Of a stretch of 64,000 nt of DNA, positions 47,613-55,466 are shown one piece after another; the stretch's first letter is position 1, and the number at the start of each line of letters is the position of its first letter. A program made the translations under genes and the position numbers. The stretch comes from Microbulbifer sp. MI-G. Its GTDB lineage: Bacteria > Pseudomonadota > Gammaproteobacteria > Pseudomonadales > Cellvibrionaceae. The stretch covers positions 547,501-611,500 of the forward strand of contig NZ_CP098023.1 of assembly GCF_030440425.1 (NCBI RefSeq), read 5' to 3'. Under the pieces are notes generated by a model, which saw nothing but the letters and a program-made list of their open reading frames with translations, was not told the DNA's origin and searched no databases.

Positions 47613-49771
47613 TGGAGGCGACCACACAGCTGCCGGCCAAACAAGAGCGACCGGAAAAGCTTCTGCATTTTTCCCCAGGCCGCCAACTGCCGGTGATTTT
47701 ACAAACTGAGGCTGCGGAATGCGGATTGGTATGTCTGGCGATGATTGCCGGGTTTCACGGCTATGATACCGACCTCGCCAGCCTGCGCCGCCGCTTCCAT
47801 ATCTCCAGCCACGGTACCAACCTCAAGACCCTGATGGATATGGCCGGGCGCCTGCACCTGGCTGGTCGCGCCCTGCGCCTTGAGATGGAACATCTGGAGG
47901 AGCTACAGCGCCCCTGTGTGCTGCACTGGGATATGAGTCATTTTGTGGTGCTCAAATCCGTACAGCGAAACAAAGTCACCATCCACGACCCCGCAGTGGG
48001 GGAGCGGGTGCTGACCCGGGAGGAATTTGGCCAGCATTTTACCGGTGTCGCCCTGGAGCTTACACCAACGGATGAATTCCAATCGGTAGAAGATCGCCAA
48101 CGACTGAAACTCAGCCATTTCTGGTCGCGTATCAGCGGGTTAAAGCGCAGCTTGATTCAGGTGTTGCTGCTGTCTCTGCTGCTTCAGCTGTTTGCCGTGG
48201 TTACGCCATTTTATATGCAAACGGTGGTGGATGACGTCATCCTGCGTGGCGACGCCAACCTGCTACTGGTGCTAGCGATCGGCTTTGGCCTGTTACTGAT
48301 AATACAAACCGGCACCAACGCCTTGCGGGAATGGGTAATCCTGCATATCTCCAGTCGGCTCAATATGCAGATGGCTGCAAACCTGTTCCGCCACCTGATC
48401 CGCCTGCCAATGAGCTATTTCTCCACCCGGCATATGGGTGATGTGGTATCCCGCTTCGGTTCCTTGCAAAAGGTGCGCGAGTTGCTCACCACCGGGCTGG
48501 TGGCTGCGGTCGTGGACGGTATTATGGCGTTGATCACACTGGCCGCCATGTTTTTTTACGACCTGTGGCTGACCCTGATTGTCTTGTTGGTGGTCGTCCT
48601 TTACGCTGCCCTTCGCCTGTTGCTCTATCGCCCACTGCGGCTACTTACTGAAGAGCAAATTGTTGCCCAGGCAAAACACGACTCGCACTTTATGGAATCG
48701 GTGCGGGCTATCCAGACCGTCAAACTGTTCCAGCGCGAGAACGACCGCCAGGGCCAGTGGCACAATCGCCTCGCCGATGCCATCAACAAGGATATCCGTA
48801 TTGCCCGCTGGAATATCGGCTACAACACCATCAACCGCCTGTTGTTCGGTCTGGAAAACCTGTTGGTAATTTATTTTGCTGCGAGTGCAGTGATGGGAAA
48901 TATCCTCACTGTCGGCATGCTCTATGCCTTTATGAGTTATAAGACCCGCTTCGTTCAATCTATGGACGCACTGGTTGCTCAGTGGATCGAGTTGAAAATG
49001 CTGGGTCTGCACCTGGACCGCCTGTCCGATATTGTATTTACCAAATCCGAGGATATAGATGGGCCAAATAGCCTTTCAATGGGTGATGGTCTAGCACATG
49101 CCCTGCAGGGAAAAATAGAAGTGCGCAACCTCAGTTTTCAATTTGGTGAGGCGGAGGCCCCGGCATTTCAGAATGTCAACTTTACCATTGAATCTGGTGA
49201 AACTGTTGCCATTGTCGGTCCCAGCGGCTGTGGCAAAACTACATTGCTTAAATGTCTGATGGGTTTGCTGGAACCGACCGAAGGGGAAATCCTGATAGAT
49301 GGCCAACCCCTGAGGCAACTGCCAAATTATCGCGGCCAGATTGCCGGTGTTATGCAGGACGATCAGTTGCTCGCCGGAACTATTGGCGACAATATCGCCT
49401 GCTTTGAGCCTCAGGTGGACCTCCAGCGTATAGCTCACTGTGCGCAGTTGGCGTGTATCCACGAAGAAATCATGCATATGCCTATGCAATACAACACGCT
49501 GGTTGGTGATATGGGCACCAGCCTTAGCGGCGGACAAAAGCAAAGAATTGTGCTGGCGCGCGCCTTGTATCGCGCACCTCGCATCCTGTTCATGGACGAA
49601 GCAACCAGTCATTTGGATGTGGCGAATGAATCGCTGGTTAACCAGCATATTCAGCAGCTTGCTATTACCCGGGTGCTGGTTGCACATCGGCCGGAAACGG
49701 TTAAATCTGCAGGGAGGCAGGTTAAAATAGTGGGCGATAAGCCTTCCTTTACTAGGGCCTGTTCACACTAA
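47612..49771 (+). CDS. Peptidase-containing ABC exporter (C39 domain), C terminus altered by an IS
   Basis: The ~719-residue protein has an N-terminal C39 peptidase (about 25-150) with Cys37 in EAAECGLVCL, His110 in MSHFVV and Asp126 in IHDPAVG all present. Six transmembrane helices and an ATPase domain follow, with Walker A GPSGCGKTT, signature LSGGQ and Walker B ILFMDEAT. Such transporters cut leaders after Gly-Gly while exporting the peptide. The ATG at 47612 is preceded by GGGGA; an ATG at 47570 is also possible. The last residues (RACSH) and the stop come from the inverted repeat of the inserted IS; the original end would have read TSINSSVK. Confidence 0.92.
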   Translation: MEATTQLPAKQERPEKLLHFSPGRQLPVILQTEAAECGLVCLAMIAGFHGYDTDLASLRRRFHISSHGTNLKTLMDMAGRLHLAGRALRLEMEHLEELQRPCVLHWDMSHFVVLKSVQRNKVTIHDPAVGERVLTREEFGQHFTGVALELTPTDEFQSVEDRQRLKLSHFWSRISGLKRSLIQVLLLSLLLQLFAVVTPFYMQTVVDDVILRGDANLLLVLAIGFGLLLIIQTGTNALREWVILHISSRLNMQMAANLFRHLIRLPMSYFSTRHMGDVVSRFGSLQKVRELLTTGLVAAVVDGIMALITLAAMFFYDLWLTLIVLLVVVLYAALRLLLYRPLRLLTEEQIVAQAKHDSHFMESVRAIQTVKLFQRENDRQGQWHNRLADAINKDIRIARWNIGYNTINRLLFGLENLLVIYFAASAVMGNILTVGMLYAFMSYKTRFVQSMDALVAQWIELKMLGLHLDRLSDIVFTKSEDIDGPNSLSMGDGLAHALQGKIEVRNLSFQFGEAEAPAFQNVNFTIESGETVAIVGPSGCGKTTLLKCLMGLLEPTEGEILIDGQPLRQLPNYRGQIAGVMQDDQLLAGTIGDNIACFEPQVDLQRIAHCAQLACIHEEIMHMPMQYNTLVGDMGTSLSGGQKQRIVLARALYRAPRILFMDEATSHLDVANESLVNQHIQQLAITRVLVAHRPETVKSAGRQVKIVGDKPSFTRACSH

Positions 49772-50561
49772 ATCCTGTATAATCCCTTCATGGAAATTAC
49801 AACACAACAATACAAAATTATCGAAGATTTTCTGCCCCTCCAGCGCGGCAACGTGAAAATATCCAACTTACAAGTGCTGAACGCCATTCTTTACATAGCC
49901 GAGCATGGTTGCAAATGGCGAGGTCTGCCCAAGAAATTCGGCCGTTGGCACAGCGTCTACATGCGGGCGAATCGTTGGGCCAAGCAAGGTGTACTGGGTA
50001 GGGTCTTTCTGGCCCTCCAGGAAAATAATGTGATCAATATCCAGGTCGATCATATCTCTCTTGATTCTACAGCTGTTAAAGTTCATCCAGACGGCACTGG
50101 CGCGTTAAAAAAACGGTCCTCAATCTATCGGCAAATCACGAGCAGGATGGACCACCAAGATTCATATGGTTGCAGCTGGCCACAACCGCGCCGTAGTATT
50201 TTCGCTGTCACCGGGACAGGCTGGAGACGCTCCGGAGGGCCGAAAGCTGCTGAAAAGCCTTGAGAACTGCGGTTGGGATGGTGCCAAAGTGATCATGGAC
50301 AAGGCCTACGAGGGTAATGAAACCCGGCAGTTGGTATTCGATCTGGGCATGGAACCTGTCGTGCCACCGAAGAGAAACCGATTGAGCACCTGGAAATACG
50401 ACGTGGAGGCATACAAAAAGCGAAATGAAGTGGAGAGGCTGTTTCGACGCCTGAAGGGCTTCAGAAGAATTTTCTCTCGTTTTGACAAACTGGATGTTAT
50501 TTTCACGTTTTTTATTCACTTTGCGCTTATTGTCGATACTTTAATTAGTGTGAACAGGCCC
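49755..50561 (+). mobile_element. IS5-family insertion sequence, complete (~807 bp)
   Basis: The 17-bp terminal inverted repeats are perfect: GGGCCTGTTCACACTAA at 49755-49771 and its complement at 50545-50561. The target duplication is TA (49753-49754 and 50562-50563), within an original CTAG. Two overlapping transposase frames fill the element. The two-frame organisation and CTAG/TA preference fit the IS427-like group of IS5. The intact repeats suggest a recent insertion. Confidence 0.9.
49790..50263 (+). CDS. IS5-family transposase, first frame
   Basis: The 157-residue product has the N-terminal domain (HGCKWRGLPKKFGRWHSVYMRANRWAKQG) and the first catalytic Asp in HISLDSTAVKVHPDG. After the A7 run at 50107-50113 the frame leaves the family sequence: the residues from RSSIYRQ onward are out of register. 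The other two catalytic residues lie in the second frame, so activity needs a frameshift. Confidence 0.9.
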   Translation: MEITTQQYKIIEDFLPLQRGNVKISNLQVLNAILYIAEHGCKWRGLPKKFGRWHSVYMRANRWAKQGVLGRVFLALQENNVINIQVDHISLDSTAVKVHPDGTGALKKRSSIYRQITSRMDHQDSYGCSWPQPRRSIFAVTGTGWRRSGGPKAAEKP

Positions 50562-50564
50562 TAG
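50114..50564 (+). CDS. IS5-family transposase, second frame (frameshift-expressed)
   Basis: In the +1 frame, family sequence resumes just after the A7 run (GPQSIGKSRAGWTTKIHMVAAGH), continues through FSLSPGQAGDAPEGRKLL and carries the second Asp in VIMDKAYEGNETR and the catalytic Glu in KRNEVERLFRRLKGFRR. Its own ATG at 50166 would omit part of this. The stop TAG at 50562-50564 lies partly outside the element, in the duplicated target. Either programmed slippage at A7 joins the frames, or the element has a one-base mutation. Confidence 0.85.
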
Positions 50565-50728
50565 TATTAACTCGTCGGTAAAATAGTACTTTATTCTCCA
50601 TATTTAACGAGAGCTTTGCTTGATGTAGAACGCCAGGCACATGGGCCTCTTTTATAACATTTTCGTGTGCGAATGGTGACATTTAGGACAAGAGTTTAAC
50701 GGTACGCAAAAGTATGCTCTGCGAACAC

Positions 50729-51181
50729 TCAACTCCGCTTGCCCGGTATCACGAGTTTGCCTTTGCGCTCTTCCCTGTGTTGTAACTTGGCGGCTTTCTT
50801 GATCAGATTCTGGAAATTCGGGCACTCCAGTTGGTTTTCTTCGGGGCAGTTGGCCACATGCCGGAGGCCGTCACGCATGGCCTCCAGGCGGTGTATGGTC
50901 TTATCCAATACGTCTGCCTTGCTCAGTAGCTGTTCCCGGTCGATATCGGGCTTGCCGCTATAGGTGAACATGGTTCCCAACTCGTCCAGTGAAAAACCGG
51001 CGTAGCGGCCCAGAGAGATCAACGAGAGTTGTTCCACAACACTGGCCGGAAATACCCTGGTAATACCGCGCCTGCGGATGGACTTGATCAGGCCCTTTTC
51101 CTCATAATAACGCAGTGTTGAAGCAGGCAGTCCCGAGCGTTTCGATACCTCGCGGATATCCATTTCCTGCGGACCCTTCAT
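50729..51181 (-). CDS. MerR-family transcriptional regulator
   Basis: The 150-residue protein has the MerR helix-turn-helix (DIREVSKRSGLPASTLRYYEEKGLI), wing (RRRGITRVFPASVVEQLSLI) and a dimerisation helix (about 85-120). A C-terminal NCPEENQLECPNF pair of cysteines may bind a ligand or metal. It lacks the four-Cys cluster of SoxR. The ATG at 51181 is preceded by GAGGT at good spacing; an internal ATG at 51163 is possible, and the longer frame to 51385 is not credible because it runs through the divergent promoter. Divergent from the MFS gene it probably controls. Confidence 0.9.
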   Translation of the reverse strand: MKGPQEMDIREVSKRSGLPASTLRYYEEKGLIKSIRRRGITRVFPASVVEQLSLISLGRYAGFSLDELGTMFTYSGKPDIDREQLLSKADVLDKTIHRLEAMRDGLRHVANCPEENQLECPNFQNLIKKAAKLQHREERKGKLVIPGKRS

Positions 51182-51186
51182 CGATA

Positions 51187-51217
51187 TTGACCTCAAGTTG
51201 ACTTGAAGTTGTATCCT
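51187..51217 (+). promoter_or_regulatory. MerR-type operator/promoter before the MFS gene
   Basis: The -35 TTGACC (51187-51192) and -10 TATCCT (51212-51217) are 19 bp apart, the long spacer typical of MerR-activated promoters. The spacer region holds the palindrome ACCTCAAGT-TG-ACTTGAAGT (8 of 9 matched). It also overlaps the regulator's own ribosome-binding site region on the other strand. Confidence 0.8.
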
Positions 51218-51257
51218 AGTTTTCCCCGCAGTCAATAGCAAGGTGAATTTACAATTG

Positions 51258-52712
51258 ATGTCTGCTGTTAAGAAGTTGCTCAAAACCCCCGGTGAAACTA
51301 CATCAAGGGCGCCTTCCACAGGCGGTATTCTCACGGCATTGTGCCTGGCAACCCTGCTCAATGCCTTGGCAGTCAGCAGTGTCAATATTGCTCTGCCTGA
51401 GCTGGTGGCCAGTCTCGGGACTACTTATGGCCGGGCCCAGTGGATTATTATTGCCTTTGTGATGTTGCTTACGGCAACCCTGGCCATTGCCGGGCAGGCC
51501 AGTGACCGGATCGGGCGAAAGAATATTTTTGTCCATGGTATGGCAATTTTTACCCTGTCCACGCTCCTCTGTGCAATGTCGACCCATATCTGGATGCTGG
51601 TATTCTTTCGGGCTCTGCAGGGCATTGGAGCGGCGATGTTTGTCGCCGTCTCCATGGCGATTGCCAGTGATACTTTTTCCAAATCCCGGGTAGGCATGGC
51701 GGTAGGCCTGCTGGGCAGTGTATCGGCGGTTGGCACAGGTATGGGGCCTGTACTGGGTGGGTTTTTGCTGGAAGTCGCCAATTGGCAGGCGGTGTTTCTG
51801 GTAAAGGTGCCGCTGGGGATTGCCATTTACGGGCTGGCAAAAAGATATCTGCCCGCTGATTCAGGCGTAAAGCCTGGAAAAACCACGATGGGCCTCTGTA
51901 ATATCCTGTCGATCATCAGCATCTTTTCAGCGATTTTTTTCTATACCCTGTCGATAAAACCCCTGAATGACAGCTATGGTGTGGTGAATATACTCGCGAT
52001 AGTGATCTCCGGGTTCTCTCTGTTGGCCCTGTTATTCGCAAAGCGCCGACTCTCTCGCAAAACATCTTCCCCCTGCTCCAATCTGGGTGGTCACGAGCTT
52101 TATACCAACCTGGCCAGCAATGGGCTTGTTGGTGCCTCGGTCATGAGTTCTCTGGTTGTCGGTCCTTTTTATTTGACTCTGGCTCTGGGTCTCAATTTTT
52201 CTCAGGCGGGTTTGGTGATGTCTGCGGGATCTTTTGCCGTGGCCATATGCTCGAATATCGCGGGGCGCCTGGTGGATCGATTCAAGTCCCGAGGCGTGGT
52301 TCTTATGGGTCTCGGTTTTCTGGCACTCGGGGCTTTGGGAATGACACGCTTGGATGCCAGTGAGGGTGTACTGGGCTACTTGGCCTGTTCAATCGCCATG
52401 GCAATCGGTTACGGCACTTACCTGTCTTCAAACAATACTTTCACAATGAACAGTGCCGCTGAAGAAGTACGCGGGAGTGTTTCCGGCCTGTTAAACCTGT
52501 CCAGAAACCTGGGTCTGCTCACCGGCGCTTCCCTGATGAGTGTGGTGTTTGCCGGAGCTTCACAACTGTCTTATATGCATACTGCCGATACAGATCTGGT
52601 CGTGGCCGGACTGCATAAAGTGTATGGTCTGACACTGGTATTACTGGTGACTGCACTGATTGCCCAGGCGGTGGTTATTCTTTTCGGGCGTAATAAAGGA
52701 AGGGTTGGTTGA
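51258..52712 (+). CDS. MFS exporter, 14-helix (DHA2)-like
   Basis: The 484-residue membrane protein has the MFS motif A region GQASDRIGRKNIFVHG near 80 and a motif C-like GSVSAVGTGMGPVLGGFL near 155, the signature of drug:proton antiporters. Twelve to fourteen helices are predicted. AGGTGA lies 11 bases before the ATG at 51258; a GTG at 51243 would add five residues. It is under the MerR-type promoter, so it is probably induced by the compound it exports. The substrate is unknown. Confidence 0.88.
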   Translation: MSAVKKLLKTPGETTSRAPSTGGILTALCLATLLNALAVSSVNIALPELVASLGTTYGRAQWIIIAFVMLLTATLAIAGQASDRIGRKNIFVHGMAIFTLSTLLCAMSTHIWMLVFFRALQGIGAAMFVAVSMAIASDTFSKSRVGMAVGLLGSVSAVGTGMGPVLGGFLLEVANWQAVFLVKVPLGIAIYGLAKRYLPADSGVKPGKTTMGLCNILSIISIFSAIFFYTLSIKPLNDSYGVVNILAIVISGFSLLALLFAKRRLSRKTSSPCSNLGGHELYTNLASNGLVGASVMSSLVVGPFYLTLALGLNFSQAGLVMSAGSFAVAICSNIAGRLVDRFKSRGVVLMGLGFLALGALGMTRLDASEGVLGYLACSIAMAIGYGTYLSSNNTFTMNSAAEEVRGSVSGLLNLSRNLGLLTGASLMSVVFAGASQLSYMHTADTDLVVAGLHKVYGLTLVLLVTALIAQAVVILFGRNKGRVG

Positions 52713-52852
52713 GTCTGCCTGCAGTGGTGCCTGCCTCTCTTATAATAATAAGCGCCCGATCGCTAATCATTCCTTTCTGGGCCGCTATAGGTTCTGCCGG
52801 GGGCCGTTAATTCCAGCTGCACAGGCAGGCAAAAAAATCTGGACCAATTCTA

Positions 52853-52883
52853 TTGACCTCAAGTGAACTTTAAGTTGTATCTT
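52853..52883 (+). promoter_or_regulatory. Second copy of the MerR-type operator, before the cupin gene
   Basis: TTGACC (52853-52858) and TATCTT (52878-52883) are again 19 bp apart, with ACCTCAAGT-GA-ACTTTAAGT between them. Half-site and flanking TTGTATC match the first operator closely. It implies that the same regulator controls both genes. Confidence 0.78.
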
Positions 52884-53006
52884 GTTATTCCTGAGGCGGT
52901 AGAAGCCTGGTAGCACCAAAGGGTGGTATTCGGGTTGCCGCGGGGTCAGATGTCCTGGCTCCGACGCAATCGCCTGTTTGAGTGTTGATACAGCAGGAGA
53001 AAGACG

Positions 53007-53537
53007 ATGTCAGAAAATGCCCTCGATAGAGGTATTGCAGATTTATGTAAATCCTGGACCGGGTTTAATTCGGATACCATTGTCCAATGTCGAGCCGTGC
53101 TCGCGCGGCTGACGGCTAGCCCCCGTTCTGAATCCTGGCTGGCGGAGTTGCACGAGAGAAAGGCACCTACGACGGAGCTGTACCGGGACCCGGAGCAGGG
53201 ATTTATATTACTGGCCCATGTAGAGACAAAGGGCCTGTACCGCAACCCGCACAACCACGGTAATGGCTGGGTATTTTATGCGCTGCAACACGGAGTGGTG
53301 GAAATGTCTACCTATGGCCAATTCAAGGAGCAGGTCAACGGAGAAGGTCTTGTCAGCCGTGGTGCCTATACCATGAAAGCGGGAGATTGCAGCGCTTTTC
53401 TGCCCGGCGATATTCACGATACACTTTGCGTATCCGAGTACTCACTGATGTTTCGCTTGACCAGCTGTGATTTCTCAGTGGAGAAGCGCGCTGGTCGGTT
53501 ACAACAATTTAAGCCGGTTACAAGAGCACACGTTTAG
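53007..53537 (+). CDS. Cupin-fold protein, cysteine-dioxygenase-like metal site
   Basis: The 176-residue protein has a helical N terminus and a cupin core. NPHNHGNGWVFYALQHGVVEMSTYGQF (about 80-106) supplies two His in HxH arrangement, and FLPGDIHDT (about 138) a third, the three-His iron site of thiol dioxygenase-like cupins. The precise substrate cannot be assigned. AGGAG precedes the ATG. Its promoter shares the MerR-type operator with the MFS exporter, so it may chemically modify the compound the regulator senses; that is an inference. Confidence 0.8.
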   Translation: MSENALDRGIADLCKSWTGFNSDTIVQCRAVLARLTASPRSESWLAELHERKAPTTELYRDPEQGFILLAHVETKGLYRNPHNHGNGWVFYALQHGVVEMSTYGQFKEQVNGEGLVSRGAYTMKAGDCSAFLPGDIHDTLCVSEYSLMFRLTSCDFSVEKRAGRLQQFKPVTRAHV

Positions 53538-53644
53538 AAATTTCCAATCATCACCCCGGCTACCCTACGGGTAGGCGGTTTGATACCGGTAGAAGTTTGT
53601 GCTTTTGAACAGGTGTTTTTTTGACCTGAATTAGGGATGCTCTT

Positions 53645-54466
53645 ATGCAAAAACTGTTTCTTTTGATATTTTTTGTGGCGCTTGGCTCGCCCGTGTGGGC
53701 AGGCGAGGTTGAACGATCCCCATTATCGATAGGCGAGGCACTTCGTTTTCCTTCCAAAATACTGGGTGAAGAACGCACTTTAAATATCTATCTGCCGCCC
53801 GGTTATCACAAGGATCAAAGCAAGAGGTATCCGGTGATCTATCTCCTGGACGGCTCCATGGAGGAGGGTTTTTTACATATAGCGGGTTTGGTACAGTTTG
53901 GCTCTTTTTCCTGGATCCATATGTTGCCGGAGAGTATCCTCGTTGGTGTTGGCAATGTGGACCGAAAACGGGACTTTACCTACGCCTCCAATGCGCTCAA
54001 GGATCAAAAAGAGTTCCCCTCCTCTGGTGGCTCAAGCAAATTTATAGCATCGCTGATGAAAGAGATGCAGCCGCTCATACAACGCAATTACAGGGTAAGC
54101 GGGGAAACAACCCTGATTGGTCAGTCGCTCGGCGGATTGTTGGCCACAGAGATCCTTGTCAAACACACCAATCTGTTTGATCACTATATTATTGTCAGTC
54201 CCAGCCTGTGGTGGGATGGTGAATCCCTGCTTAAGCGGATTCCTGCGAACTGCTGTGCTGCCAAGGCCATTTATGTTGGTGTGGGCAAGGAAGGGGCGGT
54301 GATGGAGCGGCTGGCCAGAGAACTGCACGATAAGATAGACCCGAATGGGCAGAGAGAGACGGTGCACTTCGGCTATTTTAAGCAACTCGATCACGGGGAT
54401 ACATTGCACCTGGCGGTTTATGACGCGTTTGGAAAACTATTCTCTAACAAACCCCCTCAAGAGTAA
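53645..54466 (+). CDS. Exported esterase of the PF00756 (esterase D/IroE-like) family
   Basis: The 273-residue protein has a signal peptide (cleavage near VWAGEV). The alpha/beta-hydrolase core shows RTLNIYLPPGYHKD near 40, VIYLLDGS near 58, the nucleophile elbow TLIGQSLGGLLATE near 158 and a C-terminal DHGDTLH with the likely catalytic His. Relatives hydrolyse siderophore esters, S-formylglutathione or sugar esters. No siderophore genes lie nearby, so the substrate is open. Convergent with the PPK2 gene. Confidence 0.88.
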   Translation: MQKLFLLIFFVALGSPVWAGEVERSPLSIGEALRFPSKILGEERTLNIYLPPGYHKDQSKRYPVIYLLDGSMEEGFLHIAGLVQFGSFSWIHMLPESILVGVGNVDRKRDFTYASNALKDQKEFPSSGGSSKFIASLMKEMQPLIQRNYRVSGETTLIGQSLGGLLATEILVKHTNLFDHYIIVSPSLWWDGESLLKRIPANCCAAKAIYVGVGKEGAVMERLARELHDKIDPNGQRETVHFGYFKQLDHGDTLHLAVYDAFGKLFSNKPPQE

Positions 54467-54545
54467 CACAGGCAGTTTATAGCTTGTATCCTTGGCGGCA
54501 ATGGCTGTGGTTTCCAGTACCATTCTCTGGAATGCCGCCATGGTT

Positions 54546-55418
54546 CTATTGATTTTTTTTGCGGACTTTAATCAGACCCTCTTTAATATCCTGCGCATCC
54601 AGTGCATGGTATTTCCGTTTGATGGCTTCGATATCTACCCTGGGCTTCGGAAAACGCATGTTGAGCGATTCCATGGCTTCGGTAACGATGGCGGCCACGG
54701 CCAGGTTGCGAAACCATTTGTGATTGGCAGGAATAACAAACCAGGGCGCATGGGGTGTGCTGCATTTATCCAGTGCATCCTCAAAGGCCTGTGTGTAGCT
54801 ATCCCAGTAAGCGGCTTCTGTGTAGTCACTTTCACTGATTTTCCAGTGCTTTGTGGGGTCATCAATGCGCTGCTTAAATCGTTTCAACTGCTCATCGGCA
54901 TCAATGTGCAGGAAAAATTTTAAAATCAGGGTCTGGTGGTCGGATAGGAGCTTTTCAAAGTGGTTGATATGGCCATATCGCTTTGACCAGACACTTTCGG
55001 GCACCATGCGGTGTACTCTTTGAATGAGCACGTCTTCATAGTGGGAGCGATTGAAAATGGCAATGTGTCCACGGGCTGGAGCAACCTTGTGGCAGCGCCA
55101 CAGAAAATCATGGGCCAGTTCCTCCTGTGAGGGTTGTTTGAAACTGGTAACCGTACAGCCCTGAGGATTCATTGCCCCCAAGACATGGTTGATGGTGCCA
55201 TCCTTGCCTGCAGCGTCCCGCCCCTGAAGACATATCAGCAGAGCGCGTTTGCCCTCAGCATACATGAGATACTGCAGAGCGCGAATTCTTTCATCCAGCT
55301 TTTGGATGACTGGTATGGCCTTTTCACGATCACTGTAGCAGTCTGTAAAACCGGGATCGATTTTATCCAGCTTAACCCTGCTACCGGGTTTTACCTGAAA
55401 GGATTCAAAGCAGTTCAT
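54546..55418 (-). CDS. PPK2-family polyphosphate kinase
   Basis: The 290-residue protein has the PPK2 Walker A CLQGRDAAGKDGTIN near 63, the lid region with Arg residues near 130, and Walker B IAIFNRSHYEDVLIQRV near 120. Length and the GRDAAGKDG form suggest a class that uses polyphosphate to phosphorylate nucleoside mono- or diphosphates. It is encoded 48 bases downstream of the P-type ATPase gene on the same strand, so the two are probably co-transcribed. Confidence 0.92.
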   Translation of the reverse strand: MNCFESFQVKPGSRVKLDKIDPGFTDCYSDREKAIPVIQKLDERIRALQYLMYAEGKRALLICLQGRDAAGKDGTINHVLGAMNPQGCTVTSFKQPSQEELAHDFLWRCHKVAPARGHIAIFNRSHYEDVLIQRVHRMVPESVWSKRYGHINHFEKLLSDHQTLILKFFLHIDADEQLKRFKQRIDDPTKHWKISESDYTEAAYWDSYTQAFEDALDKCSTPHAPWFVIPANHKWFRNLAVAAIVTEAMESLNMRFPKPRVDIEAIKRKYHALDAQDIKEGLIKVRKKNQ

Positions 55419-55466
55419 ACCGTTTCTCTTTTGATGAGCAGCCTGGATAAGGCACTGGGTGAGTGG

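Noticed and set aside
50729..51217. SoxR and a SoxR box
   Set aside because: The operator resembles a SoxR box, but the regulator lacks the four-cysteine iron-sulfur cluster and has a different C-terminal Cys pair.
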